Source: Xylaria sp. FL1777 (lineage: Eukaryota; Ascomycota; Sordariomycetes; Xylariales; Xylariaceae). Taken from it: a stretch of 64,000 bases of DNA. Below the pieces are notes generated by a model. That model did no database searches. It saw only the letters and a list, made by a program, of their open reading frames with translations, and was not told the origin of the DNA. Positions 13,308 through 23,912 of the stretch are shown piece after piece (positions within the stretch are counted from its first letter, which is position 1; every line of letters starts with the position of its first letter). The stretch spans positions 248,001 to 312,000 of the forward strand of contig MU400537.1 in NCBI GenBank assembly GCA_022578965.1, given 5' to 3'. The position numbers were made by a program, and so were the translations under genes.

Positions 13308-14909
13308 ATGGCACTCCCAACGGGAGCTGCGATAGCCGGGTTTGTTGCCTCGGTGCTTAGCTGGTATGGTCTGATACGTAACGGCGTTCAGCTTGTATAT
13401 GATGACTATAAAGCAGTAAAATCATTCGACCCAACGATTCATGAATTCATTAAGGATATGGAACGCCATCAACTCGTGGTTGAAGATTGGAAATTATTGT
13501 GGATGATCCCAGAGGACCCAAAAGCCTCTACCTGGAGAGAAGGCTCGCATGAAACGCATCCATTTGAGTCTCTCTACGAATTATTCTGGGGAGATGAAAG
13601 AGTAAAAGTGAAGGAAACAATGGAGCTATTGAGAAATAGGCTGTCAGAGGCTAAGGACCAGCTCAGCCCATTTGCGAGCCTGACAAAAGAGAAATGGAAA
13701 GTAATGAATTGTGCTAAAAAGAAGTGGTTAATTTTCGTCTACATTGGGACGAAGAAAAAACATCTGGAGGCGCTCCGGGAAAAGATTGCAAAGTCTCTAA
13801 AGGACGTCCAGGACGATGCTAATCAGGCGTGGCTCAGAAAACGCAACAGGGGTATTCATGAACCAGTAAAGGCCGCCGAAGTTCGTCACGAAGGGATATG
13901 CCACCTCCTCATACCGCTGGCCATGACAACCTGGGAAGGCTTGGATGGAATGCGCGAAATCTACAAGGCCACCGGTGAGAAATATAGAACGGAATTGGAG
14001 TTGGACGTCTTCGGGTCATCGAATACGACCACTGCGGGCGGTCCTTCGAGGGCGATCCTAACCGCGGCTGAAGCAAAGAGGGTCAAATTGGGCATTCTCT
14101 ACCAGAGCATGGGCCTGAATGAGACCATGTCTGGCTACATGAACAGCAGCTGCATCGAGAAATTGGAGGCCGCTGCTCAAAGCGGACTCAGCGGTCCCGC
14201 TGCAGTCCTGGGTGTTCTAGAAGGAAAGGGCGCTGAGAGCGCCGAGAGTAGTTTTGTTACGACCGAGCAAATTCAGTTTAGTATCAGAAGACTGGATCAT
14301 CGTCGTATACCGAATACGAAGCGAATGTGCTTCTGGAAGACTTCTTCCAATGCCATCCGCGATATCGAAATTGTCCGGCTGAATCCCCGATCACGGTTCC
14401 GTGCGGCGTATGAACTTGCCCAAGCGTGCCTACTCTTCCTGGACACGGCCTGGTTTTCCAAAATCTGTAGCTGCGAACTCCGATGTGGAATGCTGCCAAC
14501 GGATACCCTCATAAACGAATACGAATTTGCGTTGCAGATTGGAATCGTCCACTTTCACGACCGCCATCTAGACGACGTCGAAGAGGCCTGCGAGCATAAA
14601 AATCGTCTAACACAGTCTCTTCGCCGACTGGGCTTTATGTTGATAGAGCTCTATCGAGCAAAGATTAGCCGTATAGGCTGCATAGAAGGCGAGGTGGCTT
14701 TCATCTCAGTCGACTGGGATGATGGCCTCAGGACGTACGAGAAGCGCTACTCTCTTGACGAGTTCCTCAATAGTCCTTTGTTACCGCAGAGATACAGGGA
14801 TGCTCTTGAATACTGCATGACGGCCGAGTTTCCAGACAGTATCCTGACAGCTCGAAGCAGTCTAGAACGCTCATTGAAAGAATTCTATAGGAAAGTGGTA
14901 CAGCCGTAA
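13308..14909 (+). CDS. HeLo-like N-terminal domain protein with kinase-lobe-like C-terminus
   Basis: Single exon, 533 residues. Residues 1-60 (GAAIAGFVASVLSWYGLI, then a Tyr/Asp-rich helix) resemble the start of fungal HeLo and HeLo-like death-effector domains, which form helical bundles able to perturb membranes. The rest to about 200 is charged helix. Residues 370-533 follow the pattern of the fungal DUF7580-type domain: a helix like RFRAAYELAQACLLFLDTAW, then LTQSLRRLGFMLIELYRAKI, SLDEFLNSPLLPQRYRDAL and a YCM...LERSLKEFYRKVV end. This recalls the C-lobe of a kinase without catalytic motifs. HeLo plus pseudokinase is also the plan of animal and plant MLKL. The domain naming is from memory of the families and should be treated as moderate; the reading frame itself is solid. 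Confidence 0.7.
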   Translation: MALPTGAAIAGFVASVLSWYGLIRNGVQLVYDDYKAVKSFDPTIHEFIKDMERHQLVVEDWKLLWMIPEDPKASTWREGSHETHPFESLYELFWGDERVKVKETMELLRNRLSEAKDQLSPFASLTKEKWKVMNCAKKKWLIFVYIGTKKKHLEALREKIAKSLKDVQDDANQAWLRKRNRGIHEPVKAAEVRHEGICHLLIPLAMTTWEGLDGMREIYKATGEKYRTELELDVFGSSNTTTAGGPSRAILTAAEAKRVKLGILYQSMGLNETMSGYMNSSCIEKLEAAAQSGLSGPAAVLGVLEGKGAESAESSFVTTEQIQFSIRRLDHRRIPNTKRMCFWKTSSNAIRDIEIVRLNPRSRFRAAYELAQACLLFLDTAWFSKICSCELRCGMLPTDTLINEYEFALQIGIVHFHDRHLDDVEEACEHKNRLTQSLRRLGFMLIELYRAKISRIGCIEGEVAFISVDWDDGLRTYEKRYSLDEFLNSPLLPQRYRDALEYCMTAEFPDSILTARSSLERSLKEFYRKVVQP

Positions 14910-15777
14910 GTATGAGGTCAGACCGTTTACAAGGCAGCGAGCTTATATCATTCTTAGATTACAAGAGCAGTACCATGAAGTTCTTTAAATCAAACAGCAA
15001 CATGGCTAAACCAGTCAGTATTTCACAACATACAACACATAACAGCATAAAGCGACATGACTGACCCGACCCGTTTCTCGGAGCAGGAAAGTCAATGGCG
15101 TAGCTGCGCTTGTTGTAGGTAGCAGAATAGACCCAGAAGAAGTGAAAGGTTCTCAGGAGAGGTGCTTTAGACGCAGATGTGACGGTGGGGAAGAAAGTAA
15201 GGAAAGGTGATGATGAACCGAAAATCCTTGTTCTTTTCTTGTTTTTGTTTTCTCTTGTAGGTACAGTAGGTACCGTTAGGTACTAATTGAAGCTTAGCAC
15301 CAATTATGTAAGCTACATTCACCTAACTACATAAGGCTTAGTACCTAATAGCTTAACAGAAGTAGGTTAGGTATGAGAAAGCACTCGCTAGAGCAAATAC
15401 CATAAAAATAAGCTGGCTAGAATTTTTCCTTTTTTTTTCCTTTTCTTTTTTCAAAAGAAGAAAGAAAGTCTTAGTAGCAAAGAATATTAAAATGGGATTT
15501 CTATATATGTAGTATACATAATTAAGAGCGGTTGCTTAATAAGAGGATCAATATGCTAATAGGTAGGTACTCAGTAGGTACCTACGGCCCTGGAAGCAAT
15601 TGAGGTGGTGGGGCGTAACAAGGCAGCCTCACATTACGACAGACAGCTACAGCCTTCTGCCGTCACCAATCATCAATTCACACATCATATCAACTTCTCT
15701 TTCCCACCCTCACCACGTATGCCAACCAAATTCCCGTCCTAGAACCATTGAAACTGCGGCTGTCACATCTTTTCAGA
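14910..15777. other. Intergenic region upstream of rpn8
   Basis: Contains a TAGGTAC/AGCTTA-rich patch at 15256-15370, a T/C-rich tract around 15421-15450 and the rpn8 leader. No gene is seen; a short upstream frame at 15600 overlaps rpn8 out of frame. Confidence 0.6.
15256..15370. repeat. TAGGTAC-rich patch
   Basis: Several copies of GGTAC, TTAGGTA and TAGCTTA words occur in about 115 bp, of the same kind as the patches at 7.2, 26.7, 43.1 and 61.9 kb. Confidence 0.5.
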
Positions 15778-16949
15778 ATGCCTGCCACCACTGCGGAGAC
15801 GCTTTCGTTTGTCAGCAGAAATGTCACTGTCGCACCCCTCGTTCTGTTATCCGTTGTAGATCATTTCAACCGCGCAGCCAAGGGAACACGCAAGAGGGTT
15901 GTGGGCGTATTGCTCGGCCAGAACGATGGGAAGAATGTCCGGGTATCGAACAGTTTCGCAGGTCAGCCATGGCAACCCACGCCTACTACTTTCATCGCCT
16001 GTTTCGCTAATCCAGTCTCCCGACACGTAGTGCCTTTCGAGGAAGATAACGACGACCCCTCGGTTTGGTTTCTCGATCATAACTATGTGGAGAACATGAA
16101 CGACATGTTCAAGAAGGTCAACGCACGAGAGAAGTTAATAGGCTGGTATCACTCCGGCCCCAAGCTCCGCGCTTCCGACCTCGAGATCAACGAGCTCTTC
16201 AAGCGATACACACCGAACCCTCTACTAGTCATTATTGATGTCCAGCCCAAAGAGTCCGGCGTCCCGACAGATGCATATTTCGCCGTAGAAGAGATCAAAG
16301 ATGTAGGTATTTTTTAAGCATTGACATAGACAAGCTGGGCTGACAAGATGTATTGAAGGACGGCACAACTACATCTAAAACATTCGTACACACGCCATCC
16401 ACTATCGAGGCGGAGGAAGCCGAAGAAATTGGCGTTGAGCACCTTCTCAGAGATATCCGTGATGTCGCGATCGGCACTCTATCGACTCGCATCACAAATC
16501 AGCTGCAGTCGCTACAAGGACTGCACCTACGTTTGCGCGAAATCCAGACATACCTACAGAAAGTACAAGACAAACAATTACCAGTGAACCATGCTGTTCT
16601 CGGCAACCTGCAAGACATATTCAACCTTCTGCCCAACCTATCCACGCCGAAGCCTGGCGGTGACCCCAAGGGCTCTAATGTCGGTGAGCTAGGTTACGCC
16701 ATGAGTGTTAAGACGAACGACCAGCTATTGGCCATCTATCTCAGCAGTCTGATTAGAGCCATTACCGCCTTCCACGACCTCATTGAGAACAAGATCCAAA
16801 ACAGGCAACAGCAAGAAGAGAAGGAAGCAAAGAAAGAAGAGGCAGCCGCAGAGAAGGAGAAGAGCGAAAAGGAGAAAAAGGAAGCTAGTGCCAATGGTTC
16901 CAATACTGAATCGGCGGATAAGAGCTCTGACAAAGAAAAGAAGAAATAG
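15778..16949 (+). CDS. rpn8: 26S proteasome lid subunit Rpn8 (MPN domain)
   Basis: Rpn8 is the inactive MPN-domain partner of the deubiquitinase Rpn11 in the 19S regulatory particle lid. Exons 15778-15961, 16031-16302 and 16359-16949 give 348 residues, the family length. The first intron (69 nt) is a multiple of three without a stop; removing it restores the conserved junction NSFA-VPFEED. Recognisable segments are VHPLVLLS-like [59 protein letters not shown] and [10 protein letters not shown]. The C-terminal part (from about 205) is helical with [13 protein letters not shown] and ends in a long Lys/Glu-rich tail of about 60 residues. The identity is certain for practical purposes. Confidence 0.96.
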
Positions 16950-17451
16950 AAAGGTTAGAGCCGAACATGGGTATCGAGATGTGGTAAAACGCAACACATT
17001 GAGCAGCAATCGTGGCCTCCCCCGAGGCGACAGCGACATTGTATAATATCCTGACTTCAACTAAACGAGATCAGGAGCCCGCCTAGGCTAGGATGGGCAG
17101 GTTCTAGGCTAATAGACGATAAACAAGGCACGCGTGATGAATTATAGGCCACCTTTGTTACTACGATCCCGATATTTTGGCTCTTTACTAGCAAAATCCT
17201 ACGAAGCCTTCTAGTATGGTTACTATAGATCATCGTATGATGCCCCCTTAGCAAGAACCTGGTAGTAGCCGTGCTGCCATATTTCTTAAATATTTTCTCC
17301 CTGCACATCTTTTAATGTCGTCGACTCGTATAAGAATACGACCAAAGTTTTCCAAGCGTTGATGTCATCCTAGCTGGTCTCTTAGGTTTCTAATAAGCAT
17401 CGTCAAGATCTATAATGATCTTCATAGTGAGCGTGGCGACTCCATAAAATC
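16950..17451. other. 3' flank between rpn8 and the SWIM gene
   Basis: Convergent 3' regions. No gene, RNA or repeat is recognised. Confidence 0.6.
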
Positions 17452-18312
17452 TCATAGATCTCCAACTAAACCAGCGCCCTCCTCCCTTCCCACTAAACGC
17501 TCCTCCATATACCCGCCTAGCACCTCATTCCACTTCTCTGCCAGCACGCAGGCAAGAAGATGCTTGCAGCAGGAGACGCCTCCTACGCCGTCCCTCCCGT
17601 CCGCGCTCAGGCCGCCGAATTCCCAGCTCTGGCCGGCATTCTCACTACCACTCGTTACATCCGCACCTCCATGCTTCGCATCTGCCTCCGTAGCGGCGGG
17701 AAATATCTGATACCCACTCACCGTAGGTCCAGATAGAGAGGAGAAGCTGGACGAGGACAGGGGCGGAAAGGCGGAGAAGGCGAAAGCTGCGCATGTGCAA
17801 TTCCAGCTCTCGAGTCGAACTATGTAGACTTGGCCCCCGCCCGATAGCGAGTGCTGGCGCCTGTGAGATTGCGGCTGTGCCGAGCGGACTAGATGGTAGA
17901 GAGGTGGCGCTTTGTTTTCCTTTTGCTTTTCTGGAATATTAGAGTTCCCGCATTGGATTGGAGTTTCTTCATTTGAGTTTATAGTGAGACTGTGGCCTGT
18001 TTGCATGTGTTCGGGACGCTGTGCGGTATCTGGCTTGAGAATCACTCGGGTTACGAGTCGCCTGTCCAGTAGATCGAGTGCGGGGAGTAGAGTAGATGGG
18101 TATAGCACGTGTAGAGTTGTGAGAAGGGAGCGATAGGCTGGCGGTATGAGTCTAAATGGGTTGGCCGATGAGCCCGCACCACCTTGTTGGTTCAGGGATC
18201 TATGAGATGAGATCGGGTTGGTTGTCGTCGAGGCATTATCAGCAGCTATAGGGATGGATGGGAGGCTTGAGATGAGAGACGTTAAGAGATCCCTTGGGGC
18301 TGGAAGTGTCAT
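17452..18312 (-). CDS. sws1: SWIM zinc-finger protein, Sws1/ZSWIM7-like
   Basis: Single exon, 286 residues. Sws1/ZSWIM7 proteins belong to the Shu complex with Rad51 paralogues and promote homologous recombination. The SWIM pattern CxC...CxH is seen as WNCTCAAFAFSAF (Cys172, Cys174) and CCKHLLACVLAEKW (Cys249, His251). The aromatic/Ala residues after CxC and the HLLA helix match the ZSWIM7 subtype. A Gly/Ser-rich insert of about 74 residues separates the two halves, much longer than in the animal protein. Residues 60-95 (YRSLLTTLHVLYPSTLLPALDLLDRR, given here only as position) form the usual N-terminal helical region. The N-terminus and the insert look disordered. The partner genes are not in this window. 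Confidence 0.8.
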   Translation of the reverse strand: MTLPAPRDLLTSLISSLPSIPIAADNASTTTNPISSHRSLNQQGGAGSSANPFRLIPPAYRSLLTTLHVLYPSTLLPALDLLDRRLVTRVILKPDTAQRPEHMQTGHSLTINSNEETPIQCGNSNIPEKQKENKAPPLYHLVRSAQPQSHRRQHSLSGGGQVYIVRLESWNCTCAAFAFSAFPPLSSSSFSSLSGPTVSGYQIFPAATEADAKHGGADVTSGSENAGQSWEFGGLSADGRDGVGGVSCCKHLLACVLAEKWNEVLGGYMEERLVGREEGAGLVGDL

Positions 18313-18656
18313 TGCTGTGTCTCATCTTGCTGTTTGGATTGTTATATGACGTGATTCAACCAGATGCCTCTGAGTATGAACATAATAAGTGTGAGAGAGG
18401 TACCCTTTGCCATGGTGATACTGTGCTCAGCACAGTCGGTAAACTGTATCTAGATAAGGTAATTGTGCTATTTTGATACTCTCTTAACGTATTTATTCTA
18501 TGTGCAATTCACCATGATTTAGGTCTACCATTATCTACCTACTGCAGCAAATGACACAACTAAAACGTTATTTCGCTTGCCTTGCAAATATTGAGCGCAA
18601 CTAAAATAAAATAATCGAGCATTATTCGAGAATATAGGCAAAAAAGAGTCCAAAAA
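18313..18656. other. Upstream flank of the SWIM gene
   Basis: AT-rich intergenic DNA with no recognised gene. Confidence 0.5.
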
Positions 18657-18775
18657 ACATACAACATCAGAGATTCGCTGGTCGTCACCGACCCAACTAC
18701 TAACCTGACGGTATCCGGCTTAGCTATGGGGGAGCGGACGGGACCCCGCGTTTTCCAGATCCTATGGTCGTATGT
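18657..18775 (-). rRNA. 5S ribosomal RNA (full-length, dispersed copy)
   Basis: On the minus strand the 119-nt sequence begins ACATACGACC and ends TTGTATGT, whose first and last 8 nt pair as helix I, followed by a T run that serves as a Pol III terminator. It contains the conserved TTAGTAGTTGGGTCGGTGAC internal promoter/loop region and CCAGCGAATC. It is one of two full copies here, the other being at 26503-26621 on the plus strand, which fits the dispersed 5S arrangement of Pezizomycotina. Confidence 0.93.
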
Positions 18776-20797
18776 ACCAGATAGACTTATTAATTGGGTA
18801 TATATATGAGGGTGTTGCTCCTTAGCTTTTAACAACCCCTTCAACACTTGATTTGTACAATTAGCCCTTATCTTACCTATCTCATCAGCAAGGTAGATAC
18901 AGCGTCCCTCACATCCGTCTTAATACAAATAAGACTCACTCAATCTGAAGTACGCTTGGTCCAAACAATCCACTAGAGGCCGCATTGAGAATACAACTTG
19001 TAAATTCGCCATAGCTCATGTACTTTTTAAAGCTTAAGAAGTCGCAATCATCGACTAGAATAAGGGTCTTGTTGAGGGCTAATATTCCACTATGGAATGG
19101 TCCAAGATTGGAGCCCAGGTATAAGAGTTTGAGTAGGCTCGTATGCTCTCCGTTGCTGAATTTCCCAAGCGCCTCGCGAGCTGCGTCTTGCCTCCGCAGA
19201 TAGTTCCATTTCCGTCACTTGGAAGGATGGTTCGAAAATGACTTTGTGATATGCGTTGATATATCTTCAGTACGCATTCTATATGTTTCAGTCCAAAACA
19301 ATATGCAGGTTCCCCGAGAGTGCCACCGAAGCACCAACTAATACAACTACTTCATGTCTTGACCCAATCAACAACGGTGTTGCAAGCTGCCTCCTCAATT
19401 GAGCTATGTAGCTACGTCTTTGCCAGCTAGAAGGGGGCCAATTCGAATGACCGCTTCAGGTAATTTTGCTTCAGTTTCGATATCGGGATTCTTGTCGGGG
19501 TTGGCGAGATGAATCGAAGAAGTTTTGTTCTCATCGAGTTCAACATTCGCGACAACTTGTAAATTCTTCCATCGTTCTTCGTGTCTTGAGGCAGCAGAAA
19601 GACACACAGCACAGATTGAAAGCATCATGCAGGCGACGAAGAAATATACCGTCGCTTCATGTACAGCAAAGTCCATGGTATATAGAATCGCCTCGCCGAC
19701 AACCCTTCCTGATGAATAACCTATCGATATGCTACGCTACTAAATCCTTAACTCTCCAGGAGGTGTTGCCGCTGGTGTCAGGACGATATTGAGGGGCGCT
19801 TAAAGTACTTGTAAGTAGAATGACATGCTTCTCCTAGAGAAATAAAGGAAGCGCATTATCGTGAAGATGTTCGCGTTTGATATTCTAGTAATGTACTAAT
19901 GAAGATCTGACTGAGCGACTGCGGCCACGGTGTAGTTTATAACGCACTATTGCTTCGGTAGCTATCATGTGCAAAAGTTTCTGTCTAAGTTAAACTTCCG
20001 GTCTGCTTCTGGTTGAATGTTTCTCCACCTTGTCTGTCCTTTACTCAGTCTGCGTCCTCACAACATCTCCGTCGTTAACGGACGCTTAACTCTTTCCAAT
20101 CATTGTTACTAAGATGAGTAGCTGTAGTAAAGTCTCGACGTAAAGACGAATGGGTTTAGCCTACTGTCGAATATCACTCCAGACTCATCTCAGAAAAGTA
20201 CTTGTACTTCATAGATAACTGGTCATTATCTTTTCGCTTTTTTCCATTTTCATAGCCCAACTTTACGATTTAGGAAAGAGGTCCTGGCGGCCTTAAGTTC
20301 GGTGCAGTTCCCCATGCGGATGATGACTTGCAAGGCATATATGTCTACCCCGAGTCGATACTTTCTATTTAGCTGCGGTTATAATGAATCTAATATTCCC
20401 TGCTCATCAGCTTCCTAAGATCCCTTAGCCCGTTACACTTCTAATTCTATGGGAATAAGGTAGTAATTCTAGGCTTACGTAGCTTATATTAAGGGTTAAA
20501 ATGGTTAGGTCCGATACTTATCTACTATCCTACGTATGACAGTGGCTTGGGTCTGAGATCCTATCATAAGCATGAGTAAGTGCATCGGCTTACTTGCACC
20601 TAGACTGCAATGTACATTAAATAGTGAAGTCAGCATGCAATAGATTAGCTTCTCAACATCTTCCGAAGAAAGCTACATGAGTAGAACCCGTGTCTGTCAT
20701 GTGATTGGGGTAAGGTGTGCGGTGGGGAAATCAACGGAATTGAGACTAGCTTGCAGTCTATATTCAATCGTGTGTTCCTCTGTCGTTAACTCTTTCA
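18776..20797. other. Gene-poor region with two possible decayed coding stretches
   Basis: Two minus-strand stretches look protein-like but have no complete gene. 19214-18936 is open for 92 codons (includes LLKLLYLGSNLGPF and LILVDDCDF) with no suitable ATG at its start. 19676-19404 encodes one membrane segment (YFFVACMMLSICAVCL) and a charged tail, as at the C-terminus of fungal multi-pass proteins, with the frame open upstream to about 19730. They could be terminal exons or relics. The remaining sequence is AT-rich and unassigned. Confidence 0.3.
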
Positions 20798-20868
20798 GCA
20801 TCAGTGGTTTAGTGGTAAAATCCATCGTTGCCATCGATGGGCCCCGTGTTCGATTCACGGCTGATGCA
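20798..20868 (+). tRNA. tRNA-Gly (anticodon GCC)
   Basis: A 71-nt cloverleaf without intron. The acceptor stem GCATCAG pairs with CTGATGC, with A as discriminator. The D-arm region contains TGGTTTAGTGGTAAAA (A box), the anticodon stem CATCG/CGATG encloses loop TTGCCAT (anticodon GCC), and the T-arm is CCGTGTTCGATTCACGG (B box). A T-rich run (CTTTT) follows within 15 nt as a Pol III terminator. Confidence 0.95.
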
Positions 20869-21467
20869 TACTTAAACTTTTGGACACCTTTCACGATGTC
20901 ACTCGATGATAACATCGTTTCCCTTTTTTCTTTTTCTTCTGCTTAGTTGAGAGTGTTTTCTCGGTTTTAGAAGCCAAGGTGTAGTGGTAATTTCGGATTT
21001 CCAATTGAATCTACTACATCTCATCTACTGGACCATATTATATTAGCGCTCACGAAATCAAGTTCTGACTTTTGTTTTATCCAAGTCTAAGTAGGTATAG
21101 CTCTCTTGTGGCATAGTTGTATAGCTTTGAGCTTGGAGATTTACGAAAGAGAAAAGATATGGCTCAGTTATGGTATGCACTAAAAGTAATCGGATGGCTC
21201 TATGGGCATATTCATCCGATGATCAAGGTTAACTGGTGCCCGTACTGGCATTCATAGACTTCAACTAGCTTGATATTCTTTACTAGCGTCGAGGTTCACA
21301 GGTATATATTATGCTCGGCCGTTCTAACCCTGAACTTACGATCACCTCCCACTTTTACCAGTCTGCCACCGTACACAGCTTCACTGAGAACTTCACTGAG
21401 AACTCTCGCGGAATTTCTCCAATATAATAGTCGATTTTCCAGCATATCCTCCTATCAGAGAAAAAGG
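20869..21467. other. Intergenic region after tRNA-Gly
   Basis: A short stretch at about 20975-20995 resembles a tRNA D-arm (GGTGTAGTGGTAA) but has no partner arms. Otherwise nothing is recognised. The reading frame of the next gene is open from 21270, but the better start is at 21468. Confidence 0.5.
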
Positions 21468-22373
21468 ATGCCTCAAGCCGAAGGCTGGGTTGTCAATCCT
21501 GGCAACTCCAGCAGTCTCACCTTCTCACATTTTATACTAAATATCATTTTTATCTCGATTGCACTGTACAATTTTATTGAGCTTACCCGTTTTATTTCTT
21601 CAACTTCCTGGTGTAATAAGCCCTTTCTCTTTGCCTTCTACCTTGCACCAATATGGACTGCTGTCTATTCAGTGTCCTGGATTATGGATAGAGAGAACTT
21701 GTTCCAAATACGAGAGTTGCCTATCAGCCCAATTTTGGTTGGTTGCAACTATATGGCCAACGTGCTCTCTTTCGTCTTATACTCCGAACTACAAGTTCTC
21801 TACGACAGTCACGCCGAGTTACCCCATACACGGGCGACCCTCATTGCCACAAAACTCACTAGTCATCTTCCATTCATCGTCACCTCCGCCGCTTTCAATA
21901 ACTCTAGGTTGTCTTTTTCAAGATTCTCATTCATTTTCAGCATATTCACAGAGATCCGGGGAATCCTCTTGACTATTCAAGAAATATTTCTATCGGAATT
22001 ATATATGCACAGCAGCAGACGCTTCAACGACATAGATATTTTCTGGGTTTCGACAAAATACTGGGGCATCATTTACCTCTTGATTCTCAATCTAGTTGCT
22101 CTTGTGCTTAACAATTCCCTTGACGACTTCGATTGGGCTGGCAGCTATAGCTTCAAAACGGCGTATGGATGTCTCGTCTACTCAATAAAATGGAGAGTCG
22201 AATCCCACATCTTCAACATATTAGTGGACCTCAATCAAGCTGCTGTCGAATATAAAGACCAGAGCAATAGAGCGCGATGGTCTCGAAAGAAACGGACAGC
22301 CCTGGCCAAGGGAAAGCGTCGAATAGAGTCCAAAAGAGAAAGAAAAGAGAAGAAGTGGAATGAATGGCGATGA
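21468..22373 (+). CDS. Multi-pass fungal membrane protein of unknown function
   Basis: A single open frame of 301 residues from ATG 21468 (the frame is open from 21270, but the extra 66 residues are Ser/Thr/Pro-rich and look untranslated). Hydrophobic segments lie at about 18-38, 53-70, 88-108, 134-150, 155-175 and 205-225, suggesting six or seven passes. The charged tail from about 260 is strongly basic (RWSRKKRTALAKGKRR). Motifs such as LTIQEIFLSELYMHS and STKYWGIIYLLILN resemble the fungal rhodopsin-like or uncharacterised 7TM class. An in-frame intron inside the middle cannot be excluded. Function unknown. Confidence 0.6.
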   Translation: MPQAEGWVVNPGNSSSLTFSHFILNIIFISIALYNFIELTRFISSTSWCNKPFLFAFYLAPIWTAVYSVSWIMDRENLFQIRELPISPILVGCNYMANVLSFVLYSELQVLYDSHAELPHTRATLIATKLTSHLPFIVTSAAFNNSRLSFSRFSFIFSIFTEIRGILLTIQEIFLSELYMHSSRRFNDIDIFWVSTKYWGIIYLLILNLVALVLNNSLDDFDWAGSYSFKTAYGCLVYSIKWRVESHIFNILVDLNQAAVEYKDQSNRARWSRKKRTALAKGKRRIESKRERKEKKWNEWR

Positions 22374-22694
22374 CATGGTAATACTTGCGGAAAAGCTGTT
22401 TGAGAACAATAAATTGCTAACTCCCAGTAAGTTTTCTCGCCACTAATGAACAACAGATATATGGCTGAGAGAGAGCTTCAAACTGACCATGTTCTAGTTT
22501 GCCGTAACTAGAGCTACAGATATCTTCAAGAAGGAGAACTCTGTAGCGCTAGAACGTGTAGGATAGACTTGGACGTCGTTAATGTTCATATAAATCAAGC
22601 CTGATTTATCAGTGCTAATTACCAATACATAAGTGAATAGCATCTGAGACTTGTTACCACTGAAGAGGACGCTGGAGTCATCAACGATACGATC
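22374..22694. other. Intergenic region between membrane protein and hydrolase
   Basis: Convergent 3' flanks; no feature recognised. Confidence 0.6.
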
Positions 22695-23803
22695 TTATGC
22701 CTTTAAACTATCATCCTCCACTTTGATAGCCGGCATAGCCATAGCCGTCTCCCAACCGCGCTCCAGGCCCTCGACTTCGGCCCCCAACAACCAAGCGAAC
22801 CCCTCGACGATGTCGCGCACGAACTTTCTCGAAACCGCCAACCCCGGCGCGAACACCCAGAACGAATGGCACACCCCCGGATAGACCTCGAGCTTCACCT
22901 TGACCGCGCGATCCCGCAGCGCATATGCGAGCACCAGCCCGTCGTCGCGGAACAAGTCGTGGCCCGCAACCTGCAGGAACACCCTCGGCATCGCCTCGAT
23001 GGCACGGAGCGGCGCGGCAAGAGGGTTGAACAACGGCGACGCGACGTCAGGTTTGTAGTACTGCCACATAGTCTTCGCCTTGCGCTCATCAATCACGAGC
23101 GCATCGCGGTGCTGCTCGTGGCTCCCTAACAACCCCTTGTATTCGTCCGGCACCGCCTCCCTTCCGTTCAAACCCATGAAGATTGGTGCCCAGGTCCCCG
23201 TGACGGGCGGCTGCAGCCCTGCTGCCGCTGCCCGCCGCGTCAACACGACAGCAAAGTTGGCACCGCTCGAGATCCCGCCGACTAGGAATCCCTTAGTAGC
23301 TGGTTCGGCGCCGAGTTCCGACGCGTGCTTCGCCGCCCACTGGAGCGTCGCCCAGGCGTCCTCGATTCCCGTCGGGAATGGGTGCTCCGGCGCGAACCGG
23401 TACGATGGACACAGAACCGAGGCGTTGAAGAGCTTGGCTAGAGGCCGGGCGTACATCGTAAGCTTGGCGGGGCTGCCGAGGAAGAAACCTCCGGGGTGGA
23501 ACAGCACGATGAGCGGGCCAGGACTGGACCTGGATGCAGGTGAGGTCAATACAGCGATCGACGTGAAAGACGAGTCGCTCATAGGTCTTCTCCTGGACGC
23601 CGGGCGGGGGATGGCCGAGGCTTTTCACTAGCAAGTCGTTGGCGTAGTCGGAAATGCCGCGGCATTGGTCTATGTCTGTGAAGGGAGGGTCGTGCCAGGG
23701 GCCATTGCTTGAGAGTAGCTATAGGATCTGTTAGCATGATTAATTCAGCATGAGTACTAAATTCAGACTTTTTCCAGTTCTGGGTCTCTTGGGCATCGCG
23801 CAT
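22695..23803 (-). CDS. Alpha/beta hydrolase (HSL/arylacetamide deacetylase-like), N-terminus disrupted
   Basis: The minus-strand frame from 23582 to 22695 (295 residues if started at ATG 23582) is an esterase of the hormone-sensitive-lipase family. It has an oxyanion loop HPGGFFLG (HGGG in most relatives), YRFAPEHPFP, the nucleophile elbow GGISSGAN, the acid region AGHDLFRDDG and the catalytic His in GVCHSFW. The family's usual N-terminal segment is found just upstream in a different frame (NGPWHDPPFTDID...VQEKTY, 23730-23575), with no GT-AG intron that would join them. A single-base shift near 23580 explains this best. It is either a recent pseudogene, a sequencing error, or a shorter protein using ATG 23582. 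The GC-rich codon use stands out against AT-rich flanks. Confidence 0.65.
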
Positions 23804-23912
23804 GAATCTCTGCGGTGGTGAGGCGCTGATGATAGGAATCGGATGCTACGTCGATTGATTGAGATGAGGATTATATAGTTACGGCATACAGTATAGAAAT
23901 AAAGATACATGA

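Noticed and set aside
20970..21010. tRNA-like D-arm (GGTGTAGTGGTAA) just after tRNA-Gly
   Set aside because: No matching anticodon stem, T-arm or acceptor stem; at most a tRNA fragment.
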